Origin: Mesorhizobium erdmanii USDA 3471
Lineage (GTDB): Bacteria; Pseudomonadota; Alphaproteobacteria; Rhizobiales; Rhizobiaceae
Length of the DNA: 64,000 nt
Direction of reading: 5' to 3'
Assembly: GCF_000472705.1 (NCBI RefSeq)
Contig: NZ_AXAE01000019.1
Location: 106,423-170,422 of the forward strand
A program made the position numbers and the translations under genes. This document shows, piece after piece, positions 47,612-56,172 of the stretch (its first letter is position 1; each line of letters opens with the position of its first letter). The notes beneath the pieces are model-generated. The model was not told where the DNA came from. It saw only the letters and a program-made list of their open reading frames with translations, and made no database searches.

Positions 47612-48043
47612 TCAGGACGCCTGCTTGACCGCCGGCCAGCCGAGGGGTTCCTCGACCTCATGGATGGGATCCACGATGATCAGGTCGGCGAGGTCGTCAT
47701 GAATGCTCACGGTAAGTGGCTCGCTGGTTGCGGCAAGCTCGGCAGGCAACTCGCCCGGCAGCGGTTGCGCCGCGGCTTCCGAACGCACCAGCAACCCCAG
47801 TTCGAGCAATTGCGATATGAAGTGGCCGAGTTCGGGGGCGCCTATTGTTGAGCCGCCGGCGGCCAGCCCGATCAGGGCCTGGGCGTCGACCCCGGACGAG
47901 AGTGCCTGCCACACCCTGCTGCCGGAATCGGAGAAGCCGAAATATTTGCCATTGGCAAGGTTGAGCACCACGGCCTCGCCATCGAAGGATTCGAAGACGA
48001 TATCCTTGCTCGCAACCGCATAGGCGTCGCAATCACGCATCAT
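47612..48043 (-). CDS. PqqD-like peptide-binding protein with C-terminal extension
   Basis: A 143-residue protein. Residues about 8-90 resemble a PqqD/RRE domain: VFESFDGEAVVLNLANGKYF, then DSGSRVWQALSSG, and a helical part ending FISQLLELGLLV. Domains of this type hold leader peptides for modifying enzymes. A tail of about 50 residues follows, containing LADLIIVDPIHEVEEPLGWP. The start at 48043 (MMRDCDAYAV) is chosen because the upstream part of the frame has no resemblance. It is the first gene of the cluster. Confidence 0.75.
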   Translation of the reverse strand: MMRDCDAYAVASKDIVFESFDGEAVVLNLANGKYFGFSDSGSRVWQALSSGVDAQALIGLAAGGSTIGAPELGHFISQLLELGLLVRSEAAAQPLPGELPAELAATSEPLTVSIHDDLADLIIVDPIHEVEEPLGWPAVKQAS

Positions 48044-48057
48044 TGTTGCCCCGCTTC

Positions 48058-48082
48058 GCGATCCCGCCCCTACCGGGGTCGC
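48058..48082 (-). terminator. hairpin between gbcB-like gene and the PqqD-like gene
   Basis: GCGATCCCG (48058-48066) and CGGGGTCGC (48074-48082) form a 9-bp stem with one wobble and a 7-nt loop. It lies about 93 bp after the gbcB stop and 15 bp before the PqqD-like start. It may terminate the oxygenase transcript or shape the PqqD gene leader. Confidence 0.35.
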
Positions 48083-48174
48083 GTCCACTGACAACGCCTG
48101 TAAACGCTCGGTTCTTCGTTGGCAAGGTAACCGATGCCGTCGAGACGCCGGTCATCGATCAGGGTCTGAGCGGA

Positions 48175-49278
48175 TTACGCCTCGATTTCGAGCGCCGACA
48201 GTGGCTTCGAGCAGCAGGCGAGGATGAAGCCGTCGTCGATCTCGTGATCGAGGATACCGCCATTGTGGCTCATCTCGACGGCGCCGGAGACTTTCTTCAC
48301 CTTGCAGGTTCCGCACAGGCCGAATTCGCAGGCCGCCGGTATGCGCACACCCGAGGCGCGCGCCGTCTGCAGCACGGTCTGGCCGGCGACGCATTCGGCG
48401 TCGACATCCGAAAGCGCGAAGCGGATCGGTGTCGCGGCTTCGACGGGAACAGGCACACTGTCCGGCGCGGCGAACGGCGCCGGGACTTCCTCCACCACGG
48501 GTGCGGCAAAGCTCTCCTGGTGGTATTTCGTCATGTCGAAGCCGGCGGCTTCCAGCATGCCGCGCACGGCGCGCATGAAGGGGTCCGGACCACAGCAGAA
48601 GATCTCGCGTTCGCGGAAATCGGGCGCCAGCAGCGGCAGCCGGATGGCATCGATCCGACCCATATGGCCGTACCAGCCCTCGCGGCTTGACCGTTCCTCG
48701 ATCATGAAGCCGAGCGACAGGCCAGGCATATGGCCGCCGAGCAGTTCGAGTTCCTTGCGGAAGATGATCTCTTCGGCGCGCCGCGCGCAGTTGACGAAAC
48801 CGACGTCGGTCCATGGCGCGCAGTCGTTCAGCCAGCGCAGCATCGACATCATCGGCGTCACGCCGGAGCCGGCCGAGATGAACAGATATTTGGCCGCCGG
48901 GTGGCTGTGCAGCGAAAAGTCACCGCTCGGCCCGTAAGCCTTGACATGCGAGCCGGGCACCAGATGATCGAACATCCAGCGCGTGCCGATGCTGCCGGCC
49001 TGCGCCTTGACCGTCACCGCGATCGAAAATGGCCGCGATGGCGAGGACGAAAGCGTATAGGTCCGCATCAGCGGCCCATCGGATGTAGGCAGTTCCAGCG
49101 TCACGAACTGGCCCGGCTTGTAGCGGAACCAGGTCTGGTTATCGGAGCGGAAGGTGAAGGTCCTGACGTCAGGCGCTTCGTCGCTGACGCCGATCACTTC
49201 CAGCACCTGCAGCCTGTCGTTCCAGGGCGCCATCTGGTCGAGATGGCGATAGAGGCCAAGATCCGTCATCGCATTCAT
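48175..49278 (-). CDS. gbcB: FAD/[2Fe-2S] oxygenase reductase, GbcB-like
   Basis: A 367-residue reductase with a ferredoxin-NADP reductase module (RYKPGQFVTLEL, MRTYTLSSSPSRP, FISAGSGVTPMMSML) and a C-terminal plant-type ferredoxin with cluster cysteines C317, C322, C325 and C355 or C356. It is 11 bp downstream of the Rieske oxygenase gene. In Pseudomonas GbcB passes electrons from NADH to GbcA for glycine betaine demethylation. Other N-methyl substrates (proline betaine, carnitine) are possible. Confidence 0.85.
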   Translation of the reverse strand: MNAMTDLGLYRHLDQMAPWNDRLQVLEVIGVSDEAPDVRTFTFRSDNQTWFRYKPGQFVTLELPTSDGPLMRTYTLSSSPSRPFSIAVTVKAQAGSIGTRWMFDHLVPGSHVKAYGPSGDFSLHSHPAAKYLFISAGSGVTPMMSMLRWLNDCAPWTDVGFVNCARRAEEIIFRKELELLGGHMPGLSLGFMIEERSSREGWYGHMGRIDAIRLPLLAPDFREREIFCCGPDPFMRAVRGMLEAAGFDMTKYHQESFAAPVVEEVPAPFAAPDSVPVPVEAATPIRFALSDVDAECVAGQTVLQTARASGVRIPAACEFGLCGTCKVKKVSGAVEMSHNGGILDHEIDDGFILACCSKPLSALEIEA

Positions 49279-49289
49279 CCCTCAACCTC

Positions 49290-50537
49290 TCAGGCCACAC
49301 TGCGCAGGGCCGGCCGGCCATCGTCGGCAAGTCGCGGGCCGATGAAGCGGGCGTACCAGTCGACGAACTGGATCACACCGCCCTCATGCAACTCCGAATA
49401 GGGGCCGGGCTCATAGGCAGGCGACAGAATGCCGAAGGCGTTTTCCTCGACAATGCGGCGGTCCTGGTCGTTGGTCTCGGTCCAGACATGGGTGAGTTCG
49501 GCAAGATCATAGTCGACGCCTTCCACCGCATCCTTGTGGACCAGCCATTTGGTCGTCACCGCCGTCTCCGTGGCGCTGATCGGCAGCACGCGGAAAGTGA
49601 CGGCATGGTCGATGAGGATGTGGTTCCAGGTCGTCGGGTAGTGATAGTGCATCAACGTGCCGATGCGGTCGGCGGAGACCGTGTCGGAGAGGTTCTTCTT
49701 CACCGCCCGCTTGCCGGTCATCGTGTAGCTGACCGCGTCACGCAGCAGCGGCGCGCGGGTGGCGCGGTATTGACCGGCGGGGTCGATGCGGAATTTGCTC
49801 GGCAAACCGTCGGCCTCGCATTTGGCCCAGTGCGCCAGCATTTCCGGATCGCTGTCGGCGCCCTGCACGCCGGTCACCGTCGGAGCTTCCGGGAAGGTCT
49901 TGCACAGTTCCGGGTGATTGCCGGCGCAATGATAGCACTCGCGGTTGTTTTCCCAGACCAGCTTCCAGTTGCCCTTTTCGACGATTGTGCTCTCGAAAGC
50001 GATTTTTGCTTCATTCAAGCGGTGCGGCTTGAGATAGGGTTCGATCATCGCCCGCATCGGTGCGAAGTCGGCGGGCTCCTTGGCCAGGCAGATGAAGATA
50101 TAGCCGGCCACGCTTTCGCAGGCGACCGGCTTCAGGCCGAACTGGCTCTTGTCGAACCCATCGGCCATCTGGCGGGCAAACAGCAGTTTTCCGTCAAGCT
50201 CATAGGTCCACTGGTGATAGGGGCAGACCAGTTTGGCGGCCATTCCCTTGTCGGTGTTGCAGACGCGGCTGCCGCGATGGCGGCACGAATTGTGGAAAGC
50301 GTTGATCTTGCCCTGCTGGTCGCGCACCAGCACGACCGGATAGTCGCCGATCTGCACGGTGATGAAGCTGCCGGGCTTCGGCAGTTCGCAATCATGGCCG
50401 ATGAACAGCCAGTCGCGGTACCAGATCAGCTCCATGTCGAGCTTGAAGAAATCGGGATCCGTGTAGAAGGGTTGTTCGAGCGAGAATCCGTCCCTGCGGC
50501 CGCTCAAGAGCCTCAGCATGTCGTTGCGCGTATCCAT
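49290..50537 (-). CDS. gbcA: Rieske non-haem iron oxygenase, GbcA-like betaine demethylase
   Basis: A 415-residue Rieske oxygenase. The [2Fe-2S] ligands are C85 and H87 in SCRHRGSRVC and C105 and H108 in VCPYHQWTY. The mononuclear iron site is NRECYHCAGNHPELC (H203, H208). Overall it follows the GbcA family, which removes one methyl of glycine betaine to give dimethylglycine and formaldehyde; the exact substrate is inferred. GAGGACAGGAC lies just before the ATG. The leader contains a cobalamin riboswitch, an unexpected regulator for this enzyme. Confidence 0.82.
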   Translation of the reverse strand: MDTRNDMLRLLSGRRDGFSLEQPFYTDPDFFKLDMELIWYRDWLFIGHDCELPKPGSFITVQIGDYPVVLVRDQQGKINAFHNSCRHRGSRVCNTDKGMAAKLVCPYHQWTYELDGKLLFARQMADGFDKSQFGLKPVACESVAGYIFICLAKEPADFAPMRAMIEPYLKPHRLNEAKIAFESTIVEKGNWKLVWENNRECYHCAGNHPELCKTFPEAPTVTGVQGADSDPEMLAHWAKCEADGLPSKFRIDPAGQYRATRAPLLRDAVSYTMTGKRAVKKNLSDTVSADRIGTLMHYHYPTTWNHILIDHAVTFRVLPISATETAVTTKWLVHKDAVEGVDYDLAELTHVWTETNDQDRRIVEENAFGILSPAYEPGPYSELHEGGVIQFVDWYARFIGPRLADDGRPALRSVA

Positions 50538-50640
50538 GTCCTGTCCTCGTGTCTAAGGACTGACTATGGTGGTGATTGAGGAAGGATCGGGCGCGGGGCG
50601 GCAAAAGCCGGGCGTGCGCCATCCACCTCTTGACCGCCCA

Positions 50641-50670
50641 CCGCGATCAGTCGAGTTCAAAAAATCGCGG
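50641..50670 (-). promoter_or_regulatory. candidate expression-platform hairpin of the B12 riboswitch
   Basis: On the minus strand CCGCGAT (50670-50664) and ATCGCGG (50647-50641) are perfect 7-bp arms. The first arm overlaps the end of the B12 box region, so forming this hairpin would compete with the aptamer's closing. A TTTTTT run lies in the loop, not after the stem, so the mechanism (translation, Rho or other) is unclear. Confidence 0.4.
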
Positions 50671-50840
50671 GCTGGTTTCCGGGCTCTGGAGTTGTCCTTG
50701 CGGACGATCGCGACACCTTCCCAGGCTTTCGCCCAGTGGTCTCCCGTTGCGACTTGAACTCCACCACCGTTGCGGGGGCAGCGCCGGATTCTGACCGGCT
50801 TCCCAATTCTCCGCTCCATCGTCACGAAGCGGCACCTGAG
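50668..50840 (-). ncRNA. cobalamin (B12) riboswitch aptamer upstream of gbcA
   Basis: Reading the minus strand, the aptamer has AGGTGCC at its 5' side (near 50838), then GGGAAGCCGGTCAGAATCC, then GCGCTGCCCCCGCAACGGT (50784-50766), then the CCACTGG/CCTGGGAAGG arm, and finally the B12 box AGCCCGGAAACCAGCC (50685-50670). This matches the known cobalamin riboswitch order and 14 of 16 B12-box positions. It ends about 130 nt before the gbcA start on the same strand, with no gene between. Confidence 0.93.
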
Positions 50841-51053
50841 ATGACTTGATCTAATCACGACGGCGCTTGCGACATCGGCATGAAAGCGACATCGCATCCA
50901 TGTGGCGCGACACGCATGCGCCCATGATCCGATCAAGAGCGGCGGTCGCGAAAATCGTCTTGCTGCCGGCCGTACCGGCTATCGAAGTCGCCCCCGGAAC
51001 GGGAGCAAAACGGTTAACGGTTTCGAAAAGTGACTATTAGCAGATTCTAAAAT

Positions 51054-51069
51054 CGAACCGAACGGTTCG
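51054..51069. promoter_or_regulatory. inverted repeat upstream of the DUF680 genes
   Basis: CGAACC-GAAC-GGTTCG has perfect 6-bp arms and is followed by TTTCTGTTGAC, a possible minus-35 region. It lies about 280 bp before the first DUF680 gene, in the 813-bp gap that also holds the B12 riboswitch. The shape resembles a TetR-type operator. Apart from these elements I see nothing else in the gap. Confidence 0.35.
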
Positions 51070-51350
51070 TTTCTGTTGACGGTGCGTGCAGGACGGTGTG
51101 AACGCTGAGCTTCGGATACAGCTGGTGATCGCGCTGCTGCTTTTGCCTAACAGTTTGATATCGAAAACAAAAACATCTGCGCTAGATGGTCTTGGTACAA
51201 TTTCAAGTGGTGGATTCTTGGTCCACACGGAACAACTTCGTGATTGGAAACGGCAGGCTGGCTCTCCCACATCGGGGCGGTCCGAACGACGCGATTTTTA
51301 ATCCCAAGACACGCCGCTAGACGGACGGAAAAAATACTGGAGTACCCAAA

Positions 51351-51548
51351 ATGAAAAAGATTGTTCTCACTGCCGCCGCCCTTCTGGCCATTTCCGGCAG
51401 CGCCTTCGCTGGTAGCGACCATTATGGTTCGAATGCCCCCGCAGCGACTGCTGTCGACAGCTCGTACACCGCTTCAACCAAGAAGTCGGAACCGGCTGCT
51501 CAGACGCCTGTCACGGGTGCCGACCACAACCTCTTCGGCAACAACTAA
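51351..51548 (+). CDS. DUF680-like small exported protein, copy 1
   Basis: A 65-residue precursor with a signal peptide (MKKIVLTAAALLAISGSAFA, cleavage after A20). The mature peptide of about 45 residues starts GSDHYGSN and ends GADHNLFGNN. It belongs to a small family I recall as essentially restricted to Mesorhizobium. The function is unknown. It is the most divergent of three tandem copies. GGAG lies 10 nt upstream of the start. Confidence 0.82.
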   Translation: MKKIVLTAAALLAISGSAFAGSDHYGSNAPAATAVDSSYTASTKKSEPAAQTPVTGADHNLFGNN

Positions 51549-51619
51549 TTGCCGATCTCCAGCAGGCGGCGGGCTTGGCTCGCTGCCCTGGCGAACTCGA
51601 AGAATTCAGGAGACTTGAA

Positions 51620-51823
51620 ATGAAGAAGATCATGCTTGCTGCCGCCGCCGTTCTGGCTATCTCCGGCAGCGCTTTCGCCGGTAGCGACAACTACGGCTCC
51701 AATGGCGCCAACCAGCCCGCTGCTACTTCGACCGACGGCTCGTACACGGCTTCGATCAAGAAGTCGGAGCCGGCTGTCCAGGCCCCTGCTCAGGGTGCCG
51801 ACCGCAATCTCTTCGGCCGCTAA
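51620..51823 (+). CDS. DUF680-like small exported protein, copy 2
   Basis: A 67-residue precursor with a signal peptide almost identical to copy 3 (MKKIMLAAAAVLAISGSAFA). The mature part begins GSDNYGSNGANQPAATS and ends GADRNLFGR. The leader CAGGAGACTTGAAATG is identical to that of copy 3, so the duplication included the ribosome site. An earlier ATG at 51575 in the same frame is ignored because it would bury the signal peptide. Confidence 0.83.
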   Translation: MKKIMLAAAAVLAISGSAFAGSDNYGSNGANQPAATSTDGSYTASIKKSEPAVQAPAQGADRNLFGR

Positions 51824-51890
51824 CAGCCGATTCCGGGAGCTGCTGCTTGCGCCGTTGCTCCCGTGACACTCAAAATTCAGGAGACTTGAA

Positions 51891-52127
51891 ATGAAGAAGA
51901 TCATCCTTGCTGCCGCCGCCGTTCTGGCCATCTCCGGCAGCGCTTTCGCCGGCAGTGACAATTACGGCTCCAATGGCGCCAACCAGCCTGCCGCGACTTC
52001 GGTTGACAATTCGCGCACGGCTTCGATCCGTGAAAGCGGCTCGCCCGTCTACAAGCTGCTCAATTCGTCGGGCGACGTACAGAAGTCGGCACCCCAGGGC
52101 GCCGACCGGAACCTCTTCGGCCGCTAA
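51891..52127 (+). CDS. DUF680-like small exported protein, copy 3
   Basis: A 78-residue precursor with signal peptide and the same mature start GSDNYGSNGANQPAATS and end GADRNLFGR as copy 2. An insertion of about 12 residues (SPVYKLLNSSGDVQ region) is unique to this copy. It is followed by a strong terminator. The three genes probably form one transcript. Confidence 0.83.
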   Translation: MKKIILAAAAVLAISGSAFAGSDNYGSNGANQPAATSVDNSRTASIRESGSPVYKLLNSSGDVQKSAPQGADRNLFGR

Positions 52128-52144
52128 CAGCCAAAGTCGATTCT

Positions 52145-52181
52145 AAAAAAGAGCGGCGGGCATTGCCCGCCGCTCTTTTTT
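52145..52181. terminator. bidirectional Rho-independent terminator
   Basis: A perfect 17-bp stem, AAAAAAGAGCGGCGGGC (52145-52161) with GCCCGCCGCTCTTTTTT (52165-52181) and a 3-nt loop. It has a U-tract on both strands and sits between the convergent third DUF680 gene and aglK. Confidence 0.95.
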
Positions 52182-52204
52182 GCGTTGTCGACGCGACGCG
52201 CGCT

Positions 52205-53317
<1,113 letters not shown>

Positions 53318-53347
53318 TGGTTTCCTCCTCCAGTGAGTTCCAAAAAA

Positions 53348-55012
53348 TCAGTCTATGCGTCCGAACCAGGCACCATAACCGCCGAGGTCCACCGAACCGG
53401 TGCTCGCTTGCCCGGAAAACCCGTGTCCGGGCAAAGGTTGTAGAGATCGGCGGCCAAGGTCAACCTTGGCCGGCTTGGCGCCCAGATTGAAGGCGCAGAT
53501 GATCTGTTCGTTACCGGAGCGGCGCGTGAACGCGACGGTGTCCCCCTCGCTTTCGATGAAGGTGATGTCGCCCTTGGCCAGCGCCGGATGGGCGCGGCGG
53601 AAGGTGAGGAAGCGCCGGTAGTGCTCGAGCAGTGAAGCCTGGTCGCCCTGCTGGACGTTGACTGCCTGCGACAGATGCTTGGCCGGCACCGGCAGCCATG
53701 GCTTTGCCTGGGAGAAGCCGCCATTCTTGGCGCTGCCATCCCACACCATCGGTGTGCGGCAACCGTCGCGGCCCTTGAATTCCGGCCAGAAGCGGATGCC
53801 ATAGGGATCCTGCAAATCCTCGAAACGCAAGTCGGCTTCGCCCAGGCCGAGCTCCTCGCCCTGGTAGATGCAGACCGAGCCGCGCAGCGACATCAGCAGC
53901 GCCGAGATCACCTTGAGATAGGCGACGGGATCGGCTTCGCCGGCGGCCCAGCGCGAGGCCGGGCGCATCACGTCATGGTTGGAAAAAGCCCAGCACGACC
54001 AGCCGTCGCTGGCGACCCTGCCGAAGGCTTCGAGCACCGAACGGACTTTGGCCGCGCTGATCTTTTCCGGCGCCAGGAAGTCGAAGGAATAGCACATGTG
54101 CACGCGCTTGCCGCCGGCTGTATAGGCTGCCACCACTTCCAGCCCGCGCTGGGAATCGCCGACCTCGCCGACAGCGGCGGTCGCCGGATATTCGTCGAGC
54201 AAGGCGCGGAAGCGTTCGAGGAAGCCGAGGTTTTCCGGCCGGCTCTTGTCGTAGAGATGGTCCTGGTAGTTGTAGGGATTGACCGCCGGTGCGGTCTGGT
54301 CGTTGCGCTCTTCCGGCGCCAGCGGCGGATTGTTTTCCAGGCCCTGGCTGTGGAAGTAGAAATTGATCGTGTCGAGGCGGAAGCCGTCGACGCCCCGTTC
54401 CAGCCAGAAGCGGGTGACGTCGAGCAGTGCGTCCTGGACGTCGCGGTTGTGGAAGTTGAGGTCGGGCTGCTCGGCGAGGAAATTGTGCAGGTAATATTGC
54501 TGGCGGCTGGTGTCCCACTGCCAGGCCGAACCGCCGAAGATGGACAGCCAGTTGTTGGGCGGCGTGCCGTCAGGCCTGGCGTCCGCCCAGACGTACCAGT
54601 CCGCCTTCGGATTGGCGCGGCTCGACCGGCTTTCCTTGAACCAGGGATGGCTGTCGGCGGTGTGCGACAGCACTTCGTCGATCATCACCTTGAGACCCAG
54701 CCGATGCGCCTCCGCCGTCAGCTCGTCGAAATCAGCCAGCGTGCCGAACATCGGATCGACGTCGCAATAGTCCGAGACGTCGTAGCCGAAATCCTTCATC
54801 GGCGACTTGAAGAAGGGCGAGATCCAGATGGCGTCGGCGCCGAGTGCGGCGATATAGGGCAGCCGCCCGATAATGCCCTTGAGGTCGCCGATGCCGTCGC
54901 CGTTCGAATCCTGGTAGCTGCGCGGATAGATCTGGTAGATGACAGCGCCTCGCCACCAGTCGCGATCGATGGCGAGGTCGGGGTTCGAACTGGCTTTCAA
55001 AGCGGATTGCAT
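53348..55012 (-). CDS. aglA: alpha-glucosidase, GH13 (AglA)
   Basis: A 554-residue cytoplasmic alpha-glucosidase. The GH13 catalytic residues are D214 in VDGFRLDTINFY, E283 in AAVGEVGDSQ and D347 in FSNHDVMRP. The early segment VIYQIYPRSYQDSNGDGIGDL is the oligo-1,6-glucosidase/alpha-glucosidase start. No signal peptide is present, consistent with hydrolysis after uptake. It lies between the permease gene aglG and aglK. Confidence 0.93.
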   Translation of the reverse strand: MQSALKASSNPDLAIDRDWWRGAVIYQIYPRSYQDSNGDGIGDLKGIIGRLPYIAALGADAIWISPFFKSPMKDFGYDVSDYCDVDPMFGTLADFDELTAEAHRLGLKVMIDEVLSHTADSHPWFKESRSSRANPKADWYVWADARPDGTPPNNWLSIFGGSAWQWDTSRQQYYLHNFLAEQPDLNFHNRDVQDALLDVTRFWLERGVDGFRLDTINFYFHSQGLENNPPLAPEERNDQTAPAVNPYNYQDHLYDKSRPENLGFLERFRALLDEYPATAAVGEVGDSQRGLEVVAAYTAGGKRVHMCYSFDFLAPEKISAAKVRSVLEAFGRVASDGWSCWAFSNHDVMRPASRWAAGEADPVAYLKVISALLMSLRGSVCIYQGEELGLGEADLRFEDLQDPYGIRFWPEFKGRDGCRTPMVWDGSAKNGGFSQAKPWLPVPAKHLSQAVNVQQGDQASLLEHYRRFLTFRRAHPALAKGDITFIESEGDTVAFTRRSGNEQIICAFNLGAKPAKVDLGRRSLQPLPGHGFSGQASTGSVDLGGYGAWFGRID

Positions 55013-55016
55013 GGTC

Positions 55017-56171
55017 TCAGCCTCCTTTCACCGAACCGGCAAGCAGCCCGCGGACGAAATAGCGTTGTAGCGAGAAGAAGACGATCAGCGGCACGATGAT
55101 GGTGATGAAGGCCGATGTCGTCAGAATCTCCCAGTTGCCGCCGCGAGAGCCGAGCAGGGCGTTGAGCTTGGCGGTCAACACGATCTGGTCGGGTGCCGTA
55201 CCAAGGAAAACCATCGCGACCAGGAGATCGTTCCATACCCACAGGAATTGGAAGATGGCGAAAGAGGCCAGCACCGGGAAGGACAGCGGCAGCACGATCT
55301 TGACGAAGATCTCGAAGTCGCTGGCGCCGTCGATGCGCGCCGATTCCATGATCTCGCGCGGCAGGCCGGCAATATAGCTCCTTAGCAGATAGATGGCGAA
55401 AGGCAGGCCGAAGCCGGTATGCGCCAGCCAGATGCCTAGATAGGTCTTCGACGGCACGCCGAAGAACGTACCGACGCCATTATAGAGTTTGAGCAGCGGG
55501 ATCAGCGACATCTGCAGCGGCACCACCAACAGACCGATAATGACTGCGATCAGCAGCGCCCGGCCGGGAAACCGCATCCAGGCCAGCGCATAAGCGGCAA
55601 AGGCGGCGATCAGGATCGGAATGACCGTCGCCGGGATGGTGACGGTCAGCGAGTTCATGAACGAGCGGCCGATGCCTTCCGAAAACAGCACGGTATCGTA
55701 GTTGTCGGTGGTGAATTTCGGCGGTGCCGACGAGGCATAGTAGACGCGCTGGCCGCGATCGCCTTCGAATGCCTTGGGCGAGGCCATGACGAAACTGCCG
55801 TCGGCGTTGACCTGCAGGGTCACGCCGTCACCGAGGTCGGCCGCTGTGCCGGCCGGGTATTGCGTCGGCGCCGCTGCCTTGACGCCGAAGGCGCTGATGT
55901 TGCGCTTGGCGCCATCGCCGAAGATGTTGCCTTCGAGAACGTACTTGCCGTCCTTCTGGGTTTGCGCGGAGGCGGGCGGCAGCCGCCCGGCCTCGGTCTG
56001 GCTGGAACTGGCGAACGAATTCCACCAGCCCGAGGCGACGATCTGGTCCTTGTCACGCAGTGACGAGACCAGGATGCCGAGCGTCGGAATGGTCCAGATG
56101 GCAACGAAGACCAGCACCGCTATGTGAACGCCGAAGCGGCTGGCGAATGAATTTCCGGTCGCGACGGCCAT
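55017..56171 (-). CDS. aglG: alpha-glucoside ABC transporter permease (AglG)
   Basis: A 384-residue inner-membrane permease of the MalG type. The first helix is near residues 13-33, followed by a periplasmic insertion of about 150 residues, then the five-helix permease core from about 185. The coupling EAA loop is visible as EIMESARIDGASDFEIFVKI. The long insertion after helix 1 is a feature of the agl-type permeases. It begins 1 bp after aglF. Confidence 0.92.
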   Translation of the reverse strand: MAVATGNSFASRFGVHIAVLVFVAIWTIPTLGILVSSLRDKDQIVASGWWNSFASSSQTEAGRLPPASAQTQKDGKYVLEGNIFGDGAKRNISAFGVKAAAPTQYPAGTAADLGDGVTLQVNADGSFVMASPKAFEGDRGQRVYYASSAPPKFTTDNYDTVLFSEGIGRSFMNSLTVTIPATVIPILIAAFAAYALAWMRFPGRALLIAVIIGLLVVPLQMSLIPLLKLYNGVGTFFGVPSKTYLGIWLAHTGFGLPFAIYLLRSYIAGLPREIMESARIDGASDFEIFVKIVLPLSFPVLASFAIFQFLWVWNDLLVAMVFLGTAPDQIVLTAKLNALLGSRGGNWEILTTSAFITIIVPLIVFFSLQRYFVRGLLAGSVKGG

Positions 56172-56172
56172 C

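Noticed and set aside
50590..50620. GC-rich hairpin before gbcA as a Rho-independent terminator of the riboswitch
   Set aside because: GGCGC/GCGCC and CGGC/GCCG arms exist, but no U-tract follows on the minus strand, so a classic terminator is not supported.
51351..52127. Repeated units considered as a CRISPR-like or satellite array
   Set aside because: The repetition comes from three paralogous signal-peptide genes; unit lengths differ and there are no spacer-repeat units.
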